Source of the DNA: Paragonimus skrjabini miyazakii
Lineage: Eukaryota; Platyhelminthes; Trematoda; Plagiorchiida; Troglotrematidae
Assembly: GCA_014338405.1 (NCBI GenBank)
Contig: JTDE01000148.1
Coordinates: 48,922 to 112,921, forward strand
Direction: 5' to 3'
Length of the DNA stretch: 64,000 nucleotides
Shown here: positions 34,961-45,870 of the stretch, piece by piece
Numbering within the stretch: the stretch's first letter is position 1
Layout: the number at the start of each line of letters is the position of its first letter
The notes under the pieces: model-generated
What the model saw: the letters and a program-made list of their open reading frames with translations, nothing else
Databases searched by the model: none
What the model was told of the DNA's origin: nothing
Translations under genes and position numbers: made by a program

Positions 34961-35429
34961 CGATAAATGTTGTAGAAGGTGGTGTAGAAGATGGCCACAG
35001 TCAATACGAATCAGTCAACACCAGAATGTAATATTTACCAAAATGTAGTTCACATTAGTCTGCATGCACTCGTTCTCATCGTAGGTAACTGTCCGACCAA
35101 ATTATCCAATTCTTCAACCTTGTCTTTATTTTGTAGAGGCAGGAATTAAAATGCATTGCAATGCTGTTGATATCCGAGTTTATCTCCGGCCACCAACACA
35201 TCAGTTTCTCCACGCCTAATATCACCTTTCGTAGCGGTTCTGGAATGGTCAACTAATCTCTCCGATACAACACACCATCAGGTTGTGTTTATAACTCCTC
35301 TCGGCTCTGGAATAGTACCGGATGTTTCTTCTTAATGATTGATTACCAACCCTTGGTCATCGTGTTCTATAATAATTTTCAGTTTTCTCGATCAAGTTCT
35401 CTCGGCTTATTGGAACGGCTGTTTAGGCA

Positions 35430-35860
35430 GGCAGGCAAACCTCAGCAACTGAAGAGCTAGAATGTCGTGACAAAAAATCTGCATGAGGAATGTGTTTACC
35501 AGGACGATGAGTGATTTCATACAAGTAGGCTGTGAGAACTAGACTTCATCGATGTATCATTGCCGCGGATGATTTGGAAACTGATTTGTGGGATCAAATA
35601 AACACTGTAGAGTTTGGTGATCCGTAAAACTTTTAACTCCAATAACAATTAAACATTCATACAGTCTTTTGACAGCCCAGTATTTTACTAACATCTCCAC
35701 ACTCTGCTTTATTCAACAAACGTGATATACAAATGATTGGATATCCCTCCTCTTCTAAAACAACACCGATACCAACACTGGATGCATCTGTGATCAGCAT
35801 GGTAACTTTAGACTCAGAAAATTGGGCTAACATCGACATTCTAATTGAAACTTTCATTTA
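35430..35860 (-). pseudogene. Gypsy RNase H relic
   Basis: Begins with MLITDASSVGIGVVLEEEG, carrying the first RNase H aspartate in ITDAS, and ends in another frame with ITHRPGKHIPHADFLSRHS, the typical end of the domain (HADxLSR). RNase H removes the RNA strand of the reverse-transcription hybrid. The middle is frameshifted. Confidence 0.8.
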
Positions 35861-36940
35861 CTCTTGCAGAAGAATTTCAGCTTTTTGAGTCCAATATCAT
35901 GTTTCCCCTGATTGAACTGCAAATACTGGTTGTTCTTTCGTCGAAAATCCGGTATAAAACGAGAATAGTAACGGGGGCAGCTAATTCTTGATCGCAGGTC
36001 ATGTTGGTCTTTCGGTGATGCAATGGTAACTAAAGTTTTGTACCGGTCAGGGTCCGGCCTGTCTCCTTTATCACATAAAGTAAAACCAAGAAAATTCAAC
36101 TCTCGTACTTGGCGTACGCATTTAGAAGGCCTAATGACAATGTCCTTATCCCTGAATCGTCCCAGAAACAAAAGCAACCTCTTACCATTCTCTCCTGCAT
36201 TGTTTGCGTATATAATTACATCATCTTGATAAGCACGTACTCCTGGTAAGTCGGCAATTGCTCCATCAATCACAGCTTGGAATAGTCCCGTTGATGGCTG
36301 TAATCCAACGATAGAAAATTATACTGGAATAATCCTCAGGGTGTGTTAATCATGACGATCGCTTTAGAATCAGACTCCAGTGGAATTTGTAGGTATGCAT
36401 TTGTCAGGTCAGTTTTGAAAAATACTTTGCTACCATGCAGGAATTTTATAAAATTCTCCGACCTCTCAGTTGTTGTTGGGCGTTTTTTTGCCTCAGATTC
36501 AGCGTTAATCCGTAACCACCACAGATCCTAGGCGATTTGCCATCTCCTGTGTAGCGATTAAAATAAATCGTATTTTCCACAGTCGCATTTGATTACAGAT
36601 TTTTGATGATTTTTTCCACTTACTTTTGTTTTAATCAAGCTAATAATTTGTAATATCCTTCCTAAGACTGAAAACACAACTGACTTTAAGCGTCGCCTGT
36701 TTGATGTGCTTCTCCGTATACTCTGCTCTTCAAGGTCGACATCAATACACAGGGATCAATTCGCTGAGTCTTGGTTTTCAGTGTCGATCGGCTTTCGATA
36801 GTAACTACCGACTAGGTAGTATTCTATTGGATCGGTTCCAACATCTTTCATAACCACAACGAATGGTGTGACCCATGCTGATGAGTTAACCCGCGAAATT
36901 ATGCTATCTTCTTTCAACCTATTTAGAGCATTATACACAT
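35854..36940 (-). pseudogene. Gypsy reverse transcriptase relic
   Basis: Pieces in order on the minus strand: VYNALNRLKEDSII and SSAWVTPFVVVMKD (36938-36756, fingers region), FFKTDLTNAYLQIPL (about 36425-36380, motif A with its Asp), then in another frame GVRAYQDDVIIYA (active-site YQDD near 36231-36220) and LNFLGFTLCDKG. Catalytic aspartates are retained, but stops around 36600-36300 break the protein into at least three frames. Confidence 0.82.
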
Positions 36941-36973
36941 GTTCTCTTATTCCCTAAGGTCTTAGTCGACGCT

Positions 36974-37444
36974 TCAGGAAAGCCGGATCCCTGTCACCGC
37001 CAGTCTTGCTGGTTCTATTTTCATTCCTCCTGAACGATGTGAGCAATGGACAATCAGGTTGCGTAATTGGGCTTGATACTCTCCACTAGGATCATCCATG
37101 TAAGCAGCATTTGATGAAAGAGCACAGTTGAGCTGCTTCAATGCTTTTAATCCCAGGGTAGCTGGACTTCCTTCTGACACCAAGAATCGTATTGGAATCA
37201 GCTCGTTATCATTACCAACCGCCATTACATCAGTTTCACCTAGCAAGGCTAAACGATGACCAGTAGCTCCATGTATTTCAATCGTTGTGAATCTCAGTTG
37301 GTCATCAGGGGTCACGCGATATACTAGTGGTTTTGATTTGATGCATTCACTAGTTCCTGTGTCCAAAATGTATTCACACTTACATCCTGACTTGAACATG
37401 AAGCATCTAGGAATATACTGCTCATCCCTGGATTTCAGTTGCAA
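36974..37444 (-). pseudogene. Gypsy aspartic protease region
   Basis: An open stretch of 156 codons containing CEYILDTGTSECI, with the DTG active-site triad near 37363-37355, and HGATGHRLALLGETD, the second conserved block of retropepsins in this gypsy group. The domain processes the element polyprotein. It looks intact as a domain but is cut off from gag by a stop and from RT by stops. Confidence 0.82.
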
Positions 37445-37516
37445 TGAATAAACAGAAGTAAGTGGCTCTACAGCATTTGCCTCTTTAACCCGACTCAGTT
37501 GGCATTTCTGACCTTT

Positions 37517-38320
37517 TCATGCTTTCTCAGTATGACCAGATTTACCACATATGTGGCGTATAGTATTACGAAGTCGACAAGATGGTCGTAGGTGTAACTC
37601 ACTGCACGAGAAACACTTGTTCATTTTCATTGGACTGGGATTGGTGACTGATACTTGAGGAGGCCGTGGAAACTTGTTTGTCAGTTGACTTCTGATAGGG
37701 GCGTGCACCTTGGTATTGTGGAATAATATGACATTGAAATCAGCAGCAGCGGCTTCTGACGTCATCCCGCTACTCGCAGATGTCTCGGGCTTTTTAAAAA
37801 GTCATATTCTGTTTGACCAGCAATCAGTCGACCACGCATATACTCCTCTAACTTGTCACCAAAATTGCAACAGTCAACTTGCTTTTGAAACTGTAGAATG
37901 AACTCGCAGAAGCTCATGCTTGCTGAACGCATTAATGAATGGAGGTTCGCCCGTTTTGCAACCTGGAAACTGACAACAAGCATGTGCTTTAACCGCAGTT
38001 TCTTCATTCTGTCAAATGGCATTGAATCTGGGGCGTTCAAGTATGCCAGCTTCTTCAGTAGTGAATACAACTCACGACCACCAGCGGTAACGAAGAATGC
38101 TGACCGGCTTTCCTTCACATCACGACGAATGTTGCACCACGGTTCGAACCTTTCGATCTACTCCTCGAGTTCACTGGCACCAGCATGAAGATTTAATTAT
38201 GAATCCAACTCCACCGCTAACTGAGGTTCTTCGAACAATCTCTTTAAGCTGCACACTTTGAGCCGGTGTGAACCTCTTCTGATTTAAGCAAGGGTCATGA
38301 AGAACTTCGGAGTCCATCAT
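37517..38320 (-). pseudogene. Gypsy gag with broken zinc knuckles
   Basis: The probable start is the ATG pair at 38320-38315 (reading MMDSEVLHDPCLNQKRF). A frameshift near 38170 leads to RELYSLLKKLAY, FILQFQKQVDCCNFGDKLEE and MRGRLIAGQ, matching capsid-like gag of flatworm gypsy elements. A further shift leads to a nucleocapsid with two zinc knuckles. The first, CFSCSELHLRPSC, is complete (CX2CX3HX4C). In the second, RHICGKSGHTEKA then stop, the first Cys is Arg and the last Cys codon has become TGA. Confidence 0.78.
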
Positions 38321-38339
38321 GGATGTATTTTTGACAGGT

Positions 38340-39690
38340 TATAACTACCTAAATATGAGGTATCCAGTAGTCTTAAGGCCTATCGTTTTGACGTATCAAC
38401 AAAGGGATAATTTGGAAACAATATAATGTTTGCTCGTCGGTACCAAGACCAGTTGGCTAACTGAAAACAATGTCATAAAAATTAACCCTTGCTCGGTTAG
38501 GATACTTGAAGCAAGCAAACCATGAGTCACTACATTAATCCGAATGTCATATGTTGTAGATCAAGTGTGCAGAAGCAAGAGGACAGGCTAAGTCTGAAGT
38601 ACTGATTTGAATAGAATGGAAACATATGAATCATAAAATAGAAATGAAGTCGGAGTGATCAATCAGATGAGTTTGTTTTAAAGTTAGTGTTCAGTTTGTG
38701 CTCGGTAGTTTGAAGTTAGCCGAGCTACTGCCTTGCGGCTGTCAGTACTCGTTTGATCTCAGTCTGGATCAACTAACAACCGAACGGACTTTATTACAGC
38801 TATTAGTTTTCAACGAGTCTGCCGCTTATATCTAACAGGCACCACCGTCAGACCCAAAACAGAACGTTTAATCATAATCGAGGTTATAGTTGTCAAATTT
38901 TTGTTTTAGCGCTACTGAAAAGGTCATATTGTATGAAAAACAGAGTTGAAATGAGTACAATGGTTACTTTATTTGCTACTCAACCATGGGCCATTTAAAA
39001 ATGTAAATTAATGCACGAGCCTTTGGAACACCTGTTAATAAGTGGGTCACGGTGTTGTAAACCCTCATTAAAACGATACGCTGGTTCGATCTCGGTATAG
39101 TTATGCGCTCGATAAGATCGGATCCTTGTCCCGGTAATAATTCACACGACAATCTCGGTCCCGAAAAGTACCGCAACTGTCCTGTGGTTTTGCTCCCAAG
39201 GCAAGCCAAAAAACGCGTTCAGTACAGAGAGTTTTGTTCCGCCACAAAACGTGTGCGACCAGAGCGACAAGTACAAAGTATTTATAGGGCGCGTAATGAC
39301 CAAACATTTCCAATACATCAAGAGAACAGTTACCGGAAAAAATGGGTTAGGCTCGCAAATGTGCATAGCGGTATAAAAAGTCTCAACCGATTTGAACAGT
39401 TCCGCTAAGTAAGACTGAGTCAATCGTTTTTTTCGTTCTCACGACGGAGGCGCCTTGGGAGGGTAACAGGGTGGGCGCCCTAACACGCAGTCTGGTGATC
39501 CGCCAGCATTGTCTGGAATACATATATGGATTATATGTTAGGAATTTATGCTGTTCAAATGCACTACTGTATAATGATCATCCAGCTACTAGTATGCTAT
39601 ATCCAAACAAGTCTGCGAGCAATTCTTACCAGAGTGATGTGAGTAGAAATGCTGGTCAGAAAAAGCCAATCATGCGTTTGCCAAAATTCA
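38340..39690. other. Spacer between two oppositely oriented gypsy relics
   Basis: No LTR pair was found. 39103-39423 has overlapping open stretches on both strands without recognisable motifs; one may be leader or gag sequence of the downstream plus-strand element. Confidence 0.4.
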
Positions 39691-39739
39691 ACAATTGATG
39701 AAGAAGAGAAAACTGATCATGAAATTACCGGTAATTATA

Positions 39740-40110
39740 CAAAGCTTCATTATCTCAACAGATGCAGATGACGTAGAAATTGGAGCTGTACTGAAGCAGG
39801 AAGGTGGTGTTGTGGAATATGCCAGTCAGATACTAACTTCTACTGAGCGAAGCTGTTCAATGACAGAAGAGGAGTGGCGATATTGTTGGCTTTGAGCAAA
39901 TGGAAACCATACTTGCTTGGCCGAGGTTTTCATGTGGAGGCCGACCACGAACCGTTGGAATGGATTAAATCAGCGAAGGACTCCCGAGGAATGCTGGCTC
40001 ATTGGGCGTTACGAATACAGGAGTACGACCTCACAATTCGCCATATAGCTGGAAAAGTGGACTATGCTCCAGACTTGTTGTCGCAAACGCAGCACATGGA
40101 TGAATTCCAC
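39740..40110 (+). pseudogene. Gypsy RNase H, two frames
   Basis: The first frame reads FIISTDADDVEIGAVLKQ and VEYASQILTSTERSCSMTEE; after a one-base shift near 39885 the second frame reads SKWKPYLLGRGFHVEADHEP, GMLAHWALRIQEYDLTIRH and KVDYAPDLLSQ. These are the standard Ty3/gypsy RNase H blocks, including TDA and the ADH.PL segment. Apart from the shift the domain is well preserved. Confidence 0.85.
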
Positions 40111-40569
40111 AAGGACGTAATCGGAGTTACTAAGGTTGAAGTGGAGAGCGATCCGGGAAAGTTACAAGTAGCACAGAGGATAGAGACGGCATTTCGGGCG
40201 TGATTGGCCACCTTCTATCGGGAGAACAACCGCCAGAAGACGAGGGAAGTCCGGAAGTGAAAGCCTTCAGAATGCATTGTTCAAACTTGCGGTTGAACAG
40301 TGCCAAAATTTGAAAGCTCCCACTGCTGGAGGGAATCAACTGGCCGGTTTAGCCGACGAAATTGAGAGCGATAATTGTGAGACAATGTCTTAAATTAGCT
40401 CATACCAGACGTCATCGAACGTACGAAATTCTGAGGCAAAGGACTTAGTAGCCAGGAATGAAGGGCGATTTTAGCAATTATTTGGGAGTGTAACAGCAAT
40501 ATCAACTGATCAAGAGCAGTAATCACTCCACCCAGTACCCTACACAACCACTCCCGGTCAGTGAAACTG

Positions 40570-40880
40570 AGAAATGATAGTCGGTGGATGCGATGGGTCC
40601 CTGTTCAGTAACCGAACAAGATGGATTGAAGCAGCCGCTACATCCAGTCAGTGTGCAATCACCGTATGTCGGGCAGTGGTGGAATACATCGCTGCAAATC
40701 ATGGAATGACGCGAAGCATATTGACTGATCAAGGTCCGGGCTTCGAAAGTGAGGAGTTCCGGAAATTTTTGGAGCACTTGATAATCACGTAAGTTCGCAC
40801 AACACCATATCATTGAAAATCAAACGGACTGACTGAAAGAAAGAATCGCACAATCAAGGATTGGTTGGCAGTGAGAGGAG
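40570..40880 (+). pseudogene. Gypsy integrase core relic
   Basis: Reads NRTRWIEAAATSS, ILTDQGPGFESEEFRKFLEH (second catalytic Asp kept in LTDQGP) and, past a stop at 40793 and nearby changes, SNGLTERKNRTIKDW, where the catalytic Glu lies in the LTER segment. The first catalytic Asp, expected before NRTRW, is obscured by a frame break. Confidence 0.8.
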
Positions 40881-41309
40881 GGGGCTGGGGGGAATGTTTC
40901 CGTTGATTGTGTCAGTCCACTTTCCTTCGTGATAAGGAACAATGAGAAGTGCCGTTCAAACCAATGTATGGGCGCGTGCCAGTTACTCCGGAAATTGGCT
41001 TATTGGGAGACCGACGTATCAGAGTGTCAACCAATAGAAGCTCGGAGGTTGTCTAACTAATACCTCACAAGCGTATTGAAGGTTTCCAAGGAGCAGTTAA
41101 CAGCAGGGGTATCTGGTGGATGTACTGTTTTTGAACGTTGTTTGGAAGTTGATTGCAGAGACTGGCGGAGTCCGAGTGCAACACGAAGTTCCTTGCAAGA
41201 TAGACGGCACAGTATTTCGTGGTGGAAGTTTGAGTCCCAGTGTATTTGATTATGACCGAGAACCACCCGAGACGAGGTCACGGAGACTAGTTTTGTGAAT
41301 GGTATGACA

Positions 41310-42040
41310 CTCCGGTCAGAAGAGAATGCACACCAGGTGTGTCAACATCACTAAGGATTATAAGTAGGGATCACTGCGAAAAGGAAAACAGTCCGAACGA
41401 CTTTTGCTGCAACAGGAGCAATCTTTGCGTGGAGAGGAATGTAGTGGGGCCTTGCGATCGCACTTTACTACTCACACCGCTGCTATTCACTAGTGAGGCA
41501 GAAGCATAGATTTGGATATTGAAGTAACCACGGGGAAAAAAATACAGGAAGGAACATCAGATCGCAGCTTGGCTTGAAAGGGTTCTCGATACTTACACGA
41601 ACTGGGCACAGGCAACCGTGACGTTCTGGGATTAACGTTGTAGGCAAATGAGTGAGGCTGTTCGTTACCGTCTTGAAGCGCATAATCCATGCGTTTGTTT
41701 TCTGAATAAACAACCCTTGTGCTACCCGCGTTCTTCGATCACAACATTAGAAATAAAATGAAAAAGTCAACCTACGAGATCAACTGTTTGATATCCATCA
41801 GACTGCTGTTATGTGCCCCATCTCTCCTACCCTGTCACTTCACATTACGAGACGTTCGTTTGACAAATCCTACCAAGCATCATATCACTTTGTGATATTT
41901 ATGGCTTGACGACTTGCACATCTTTTTGATAAAGAGAACATTATGATTGACATTGGTGAGTAGTAGGAGATTTTACTCAACATAATCCAAATATCACTCG
42001 CAATTAATTGCAACTTTCATATTTCCATAGGACTTTCAGT
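41310..42040. other. No gene recognised
   Basis: May include 3' remains of the preceding gypsy element, but no motif supports that. Confidence 0.4.
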
Positions 42041-42044
42041 TAGG

Positions 42045-42285
42045 TCCTTTTGAAAAGAAGCGCTAGGCTGTAGTTGGAGCTCAACAGTAATGCATGTCCT
42101 TGCCAAGGTCGAGGTTAGAACTTCGACCATGTTGTCATAAGTAACCCTGTTGATTTTTAAGCCAAAGACTTCACATTAGGCACGACTGAATCATCATATG
42201 CGAACGCTCAGCCTTATTCGCTTGTGAGCAGTAGTTAAGTAATCCGATCTGCTCTGGGAGAATACTCGGCAACCCTAACAATTCG
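42045..42285 (-). repeat. tRNA-derived SINE, copy E
   Basis: Antisense copy with the family blocks ATGCATGTCCTTGCCAAGG (42090-42108), box A/B complements, and AGGCACGACTGAATCATCA (42178-42196) from the 5' region. It ends at a palindrome (42284-42307) followed by a plus-strand piece of the same family's 3' tail (42298-42350: TCTTCGAGAAGG, AGTCTATGAAAGTGC). Confidence 0.75.
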
Positions 42286-42307
42286 AGAAAATCGATTGAT
42301 TTTCTTC
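42284..42307. repeat. Palindromic junction between inverted SINE pieces
   Basis: CGAGAAAATC and GATTTTCTTCG pair around GATT with one bulged T. The left side belongs to antisense SINE copy E and the right side to a sense-oriented SINE tail, so the palindrome marks an inverted junction. Confidence 0.6.
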
Positions 42308-42944
42308 GAGAAGGGATGATTGAATAGTCTATGAAAGTGCAATAACTACCATCAGTCGTGAATGGTGCTCACTTCATCATGTGGCTGTTTTGTTCTCGGT
42401 TTGTTCATTTATTTTCCGTCAATATGTGATTATCGACATGGACGGTGTTGTCCCTAAGAACGATGTGAGAACTCGAGGGTGCGATTAGGAGTAACTAGGC
42501 GGTAATGAGGAGCATGAAACTTCTGAATATAGGAAACGTTGATTTCCTCTTTTTGACATCCAGTCTATTGTTGATAAGATTACTCAGCTGCAGTAAGCCC
42601 AACCGTCGTGTTTGTCCTCGAAGGCGTACGTAGATCATATTAAGGAATATGTGTATATTGTTACGAAAGCGATTTGGTGTTCGTCCCAGCGACTTAAATT
42701 AACCAACCCTGTTTTATGCAATTACACATTTTAGTAACGGTGATTCAGATAGTCTGGTTAATACGACTGTATTCCAAATACAGCAAGACGTCAAAAAAGA
42801 CATTATTGAAGGTATTGATTAAAAGCCACAGAATAAACAATTCTGAATTACTGGGAACGGTTTAACAGTACTTGTGCAGTTAGGTTTCACAGCATTTGCG
42901 AAACACCGTTCGTTTTGATCTGTTTTATAATTTACCTATTTTAG

Positions 42945-43138
42945 GATCCTATTGCGTGGCTGTGTGGAATCCAAAAGAATACAAACTAAAGATTCACTTC
43001 TTAAGATGGCTGACACCTTGCGCCGTAATGACGGAGAATATTCGGCGCATGACAGTTCTTAGAACATATCCTCATGTCAAGGTGGTTGCCGCTGTAACAC
43101 AACATTTTGCTTCCCTCAACTTATCCCTACCGGAGTGA
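42945..43138 (+). CDS. Candidate exon, unidentified protein
   Basis: Preceded by a strong acceptor (TTTACCTATTTTAG, AG at 42943-42944). It reads 64 codons to a TGA at 43136-43138, beginning SYCVAVWNPKEYKLKIHF and containing TENIRRMTVLRTYPHVKVV. Composition looks protein-like, but I recognise no family, and no AATAAA lies close by. An alternative donor (AAG|GTGGTT, near 43080) would make it an internal exon. Confidence 0.28.
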
Positions 43139-43139
43139 T

Positions 43140-45580
43140 GTTTTACAGGTTCACCTCCCTGAAGCTAATGAAAGTAGACCTTAGTGTAGCCAAGCTCATC
43201 TTCTTGATAAGAGTTTTCTGAAGCATACGGTTTAAACGTTCAACGGTTTGGAACCACATCTTTGCCATTTCGTGTCAAAGCTACGCCACAACAGACTACA
43301 GCTGCTTATGGATGGAGCTTGTGCTGTTGTTATTATATATTATATTATATGTACCACACCATTATTGCTATAGTTTTCAAGTGGAAGATTGCTAGTTATT
43401 AGTCGGGACAGTTCAGGATGGTATATAACATGACACATTTTGTATCTTGTTGCGAAAGGGGGAATTTCGTCTTATAAAGTAAACATGTTTCAGAGTTGGT
43501 GAACAGCTGACTGAGGAAAATATATCGTACAGAACCACTAATTTAGATCCACGAGAAGCTCACGGTTGAAAATCATTAAGCTCGAAGCAGAAAGTGATAA
43601 AAGACTGCTTCAAATTTAAACAAACCTTCCGGATCTTCCTAGTACCAGGAGGAACATTTTGATATTCACTGTCTCTTTGTAATGCCCTTTTAGACCAGTT
43701 GCCCACATACTTCTTCCTAAACGCATAAGCTGCCCTGGGGATAGTTTGAAGAACGAAAGTACACACTAAACTTGGAAGAATGGGCTGATTGCTACTCAAC
43801 TGGTAGAATTGGTTGAGGTGTTGTACCGAATTATTCAGTGCAGCAGGGATAGCGCTCCACATTTCTTACGATACATCCGAGAAAGGATATGGAACAGTCG
43901 ACTGTATTGAGCTAACATCAAGAGGCTGTAGTGTAACTTTGTAGTATGCGAGTCAAAGGAGGCCCCACATAAGACAGGGTTAGTGCTCACCACAGCTGTC
44001 CTTGCTACGCAACCCTTGTTGGACGAACTTAGAATTTGTGTCGATTGCATAGTCCTACGAACGGATTCTATCGTAGTATTTCAATGGATTTGTGTTTTAT
44101 TCGCAATCTTCATTACAAACACATTGGTGCTACTATGCGAGCACATCTCTACATCACATTGAAGGCATTGAACCTTTTCACTAAAACTAGCCGACATACC
44201 GTCATAAAGGGTTTCACAGTCTTCTTTGTATGAAACAAATCTGTAGCTTCAGGACCTCGAGTTACTTTTGTTTTCATAAAATGGCTGGTCACAGTCTGCA
44301 GCGCTTGATCATGGAAATCTAGAGATAAAACTCATTTTGATCTTACGAGCAATTTGCTCTGCAAACCCCTTGTTGGAATGTTTGTTACCACAATAATCCA
44401 CATGGATGTAACTATTATATGCCGTTATCTGATTGATACGCCTCATTGGTTTCAGTAACCCAGTAAATACTGGCAAGCAAAAGAATTTGGTCAGAATTTT
44501 AAAGCCAGAGCTAGCAAATAGTAAATTTCTCATGTTAGTTCAATGAAAACAGTTTTCAAATGAGATGAATTTTGTGAGGACTTGCTATTCCACTGGATGA
44601 TGTTTAGGTAGACTTTCCCGACTTCAACCGGTATGGTTGAACGGTTTAATGCGTTTCGGAGGAAGACGAAATAGTGACAGTGAATGAAGCAGGAGAAGAC
44701 AGTAGATAGGCGTCACGTATGTACTGGCGTTTGTTCGGACAAAACTATGGATATCGAAGGACTTGGAGAGTGATAAAAGTGTGATCAAACGATATTAAGG
44801 ATGCGAACTGTTTTTCATTATGTTATGTAGTGGCCCCGTTACTCCTTGTTAGGTGGGTATCCATTCTGCCAGAGTAGAATGGACTACATTGGTCCATACT
44901 GGTAAAGACGTGAAGAAACGAACACACACGTTATGATTATCCGTTTGTTTGTTCTCACTCTCTGGGTGTGCATGCTCGATGTCAACTTATTTGCTTGTGA
45001 TGGTATTTACAGGGTTCCTGGGCGGAGGAGGCGCACCAGATGTCATGTACGGCAGCAACACAAGAGACGTTAATATGGGTAGATAAGACACTACTTTAGG
45101 ATCCGTATCGCCCCATCCTCTGATAACTTTCATGGGTCTGTTGTATGGAAGCCCGACAAGCTTTTTGGGTATGGTGTTGGCTTAGTTGCAGTTTGCTTGG
45201 TAAACTCGATATTCTATGTTCAGTGCGATACCAAGTGTTGAATTCATTAAAATATATATGGTTGTCTATAGAAGGTCAGTCCAAAGGTTCTTCGCCTTAT
45301 GTTGTGTACAGTGCAAAATGTTGATGTTATTTCTTGCTAAGGCCGAACTCAGAATGTAATTTTTAGGTTCAGCTATTAAATCTGGCTGCTGTCAGAAGCG
45401 TTAGCATTAGACCCAGATTACAAATTATCATCGCATATACCAAAAGGTTCACAAAAAGGCACAACAGTCAAAAAGTGTCATCCAAAGAGGGTATCACTGT
45501 AGAAAAATAGGATAAACGTGGAGTTGGTTTTCAAGTGTGACAACCACATGCATCAGTAAGCACAGCGATTGAGAACTTCA
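43140..45580. other. No gene recognised
   Basis: Minus-strand open stretches at 43560-43862 and 43835-44050 might be the end of a LINE ORF, but the resemblance (WSAIPAALNNSV) is too weak to call. An AT-rich low-complexity tract lies at 43324-43350. Confidence 0.4.
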
Positions 45581-45589
45581 ATTAAATGA

Positions 45590-45870
45590 GCAGTTAGTGG
45601 GAATGAATTTCATACAATGGCTCGGACCCAAAAACTACCAGTACTTCTGGGCAGAGGGCTTTCGTGCCGCCTCAAACTATGTTTACCAGTTTATACGTAA
45701 TTATGCAGGAAGCCAGATAGGCAGAACCGAGCAGTGCTTGACCTTCCGGATGAACGACCGTTAGCCTCGCTGAGTGCAAAATTCCGTATTACCGGAGAAC
45801 AGCAGTTTTAATGGAACACGGTCAATAGACATAGTCTGACCACTTGCCACACAGTGGGTACACCGTGTGT
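45590..45870 (+). pseudogene. Penelope-like element GIY-YIG relic
   Basis: A continuous frame to a stop at 45762-45764 reads SNYVYQFIRNYAGSQIGRTE then QCLTFRMNDR. This matches the Penelope-like GIY-YIG nuclease core (VYKF...YIGRTER...R.NEH). The paired cysteines normally between the two halves are missing and the conserved Tyr of YIG is Gln. Degraded sequence after the stop (LASLSAKFRI) fits the following region. It is a different copy from that at 9040-9450. Confidence 0.65.

Larger units (their letters stand above)
34830..38330 (-). mobile_element. Decayed Ty3/gypsy (K02A2.6-type) retrotransposon
   Basis: The most complete LTR-element relic in the window. On the minus strand the order is gag (38320-37517), aspartic protease (about 37400-37000), reverse transcriptase (about 36940-35900), RNase H (about 35860-35430) and integrase remains (about 34960-34840), the canonical Ty3/gypsy arrangement. 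Each domain is in its own frame with several stops. I compared both flanks by eye (38.34-38.7 kb and 34.1-34.7 kb) and found no matching LTR pair, so ends are approximate. Confidence 0.85.
39695..41300 (+). mobile_element. Decayed Ty3/gypsy element, second lineage
   Basis: Plus-strand relic with RNase H (39740-40110), a weak H2C2 zinc-binding remnant near 40385-40430 (HTRRHRTYEIL), integrase core (40570-40880) and degraded sequence to about 41300. Protein motifs differ from the 34.8-38.3 kb element, so this is a separate lineage in the opposite orientation. The RT and everything 5' of it are missing or unrecognisable. Confidence 0.78.

Noticed and set aside
43560..44050. Minus-strand stretch resembling the end of a CR1-type LINE ORF (WSAIPAALNNSV)
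   Set aside because: Resemblance limited to a few residues, with frame breaks and no upstream RT motif.
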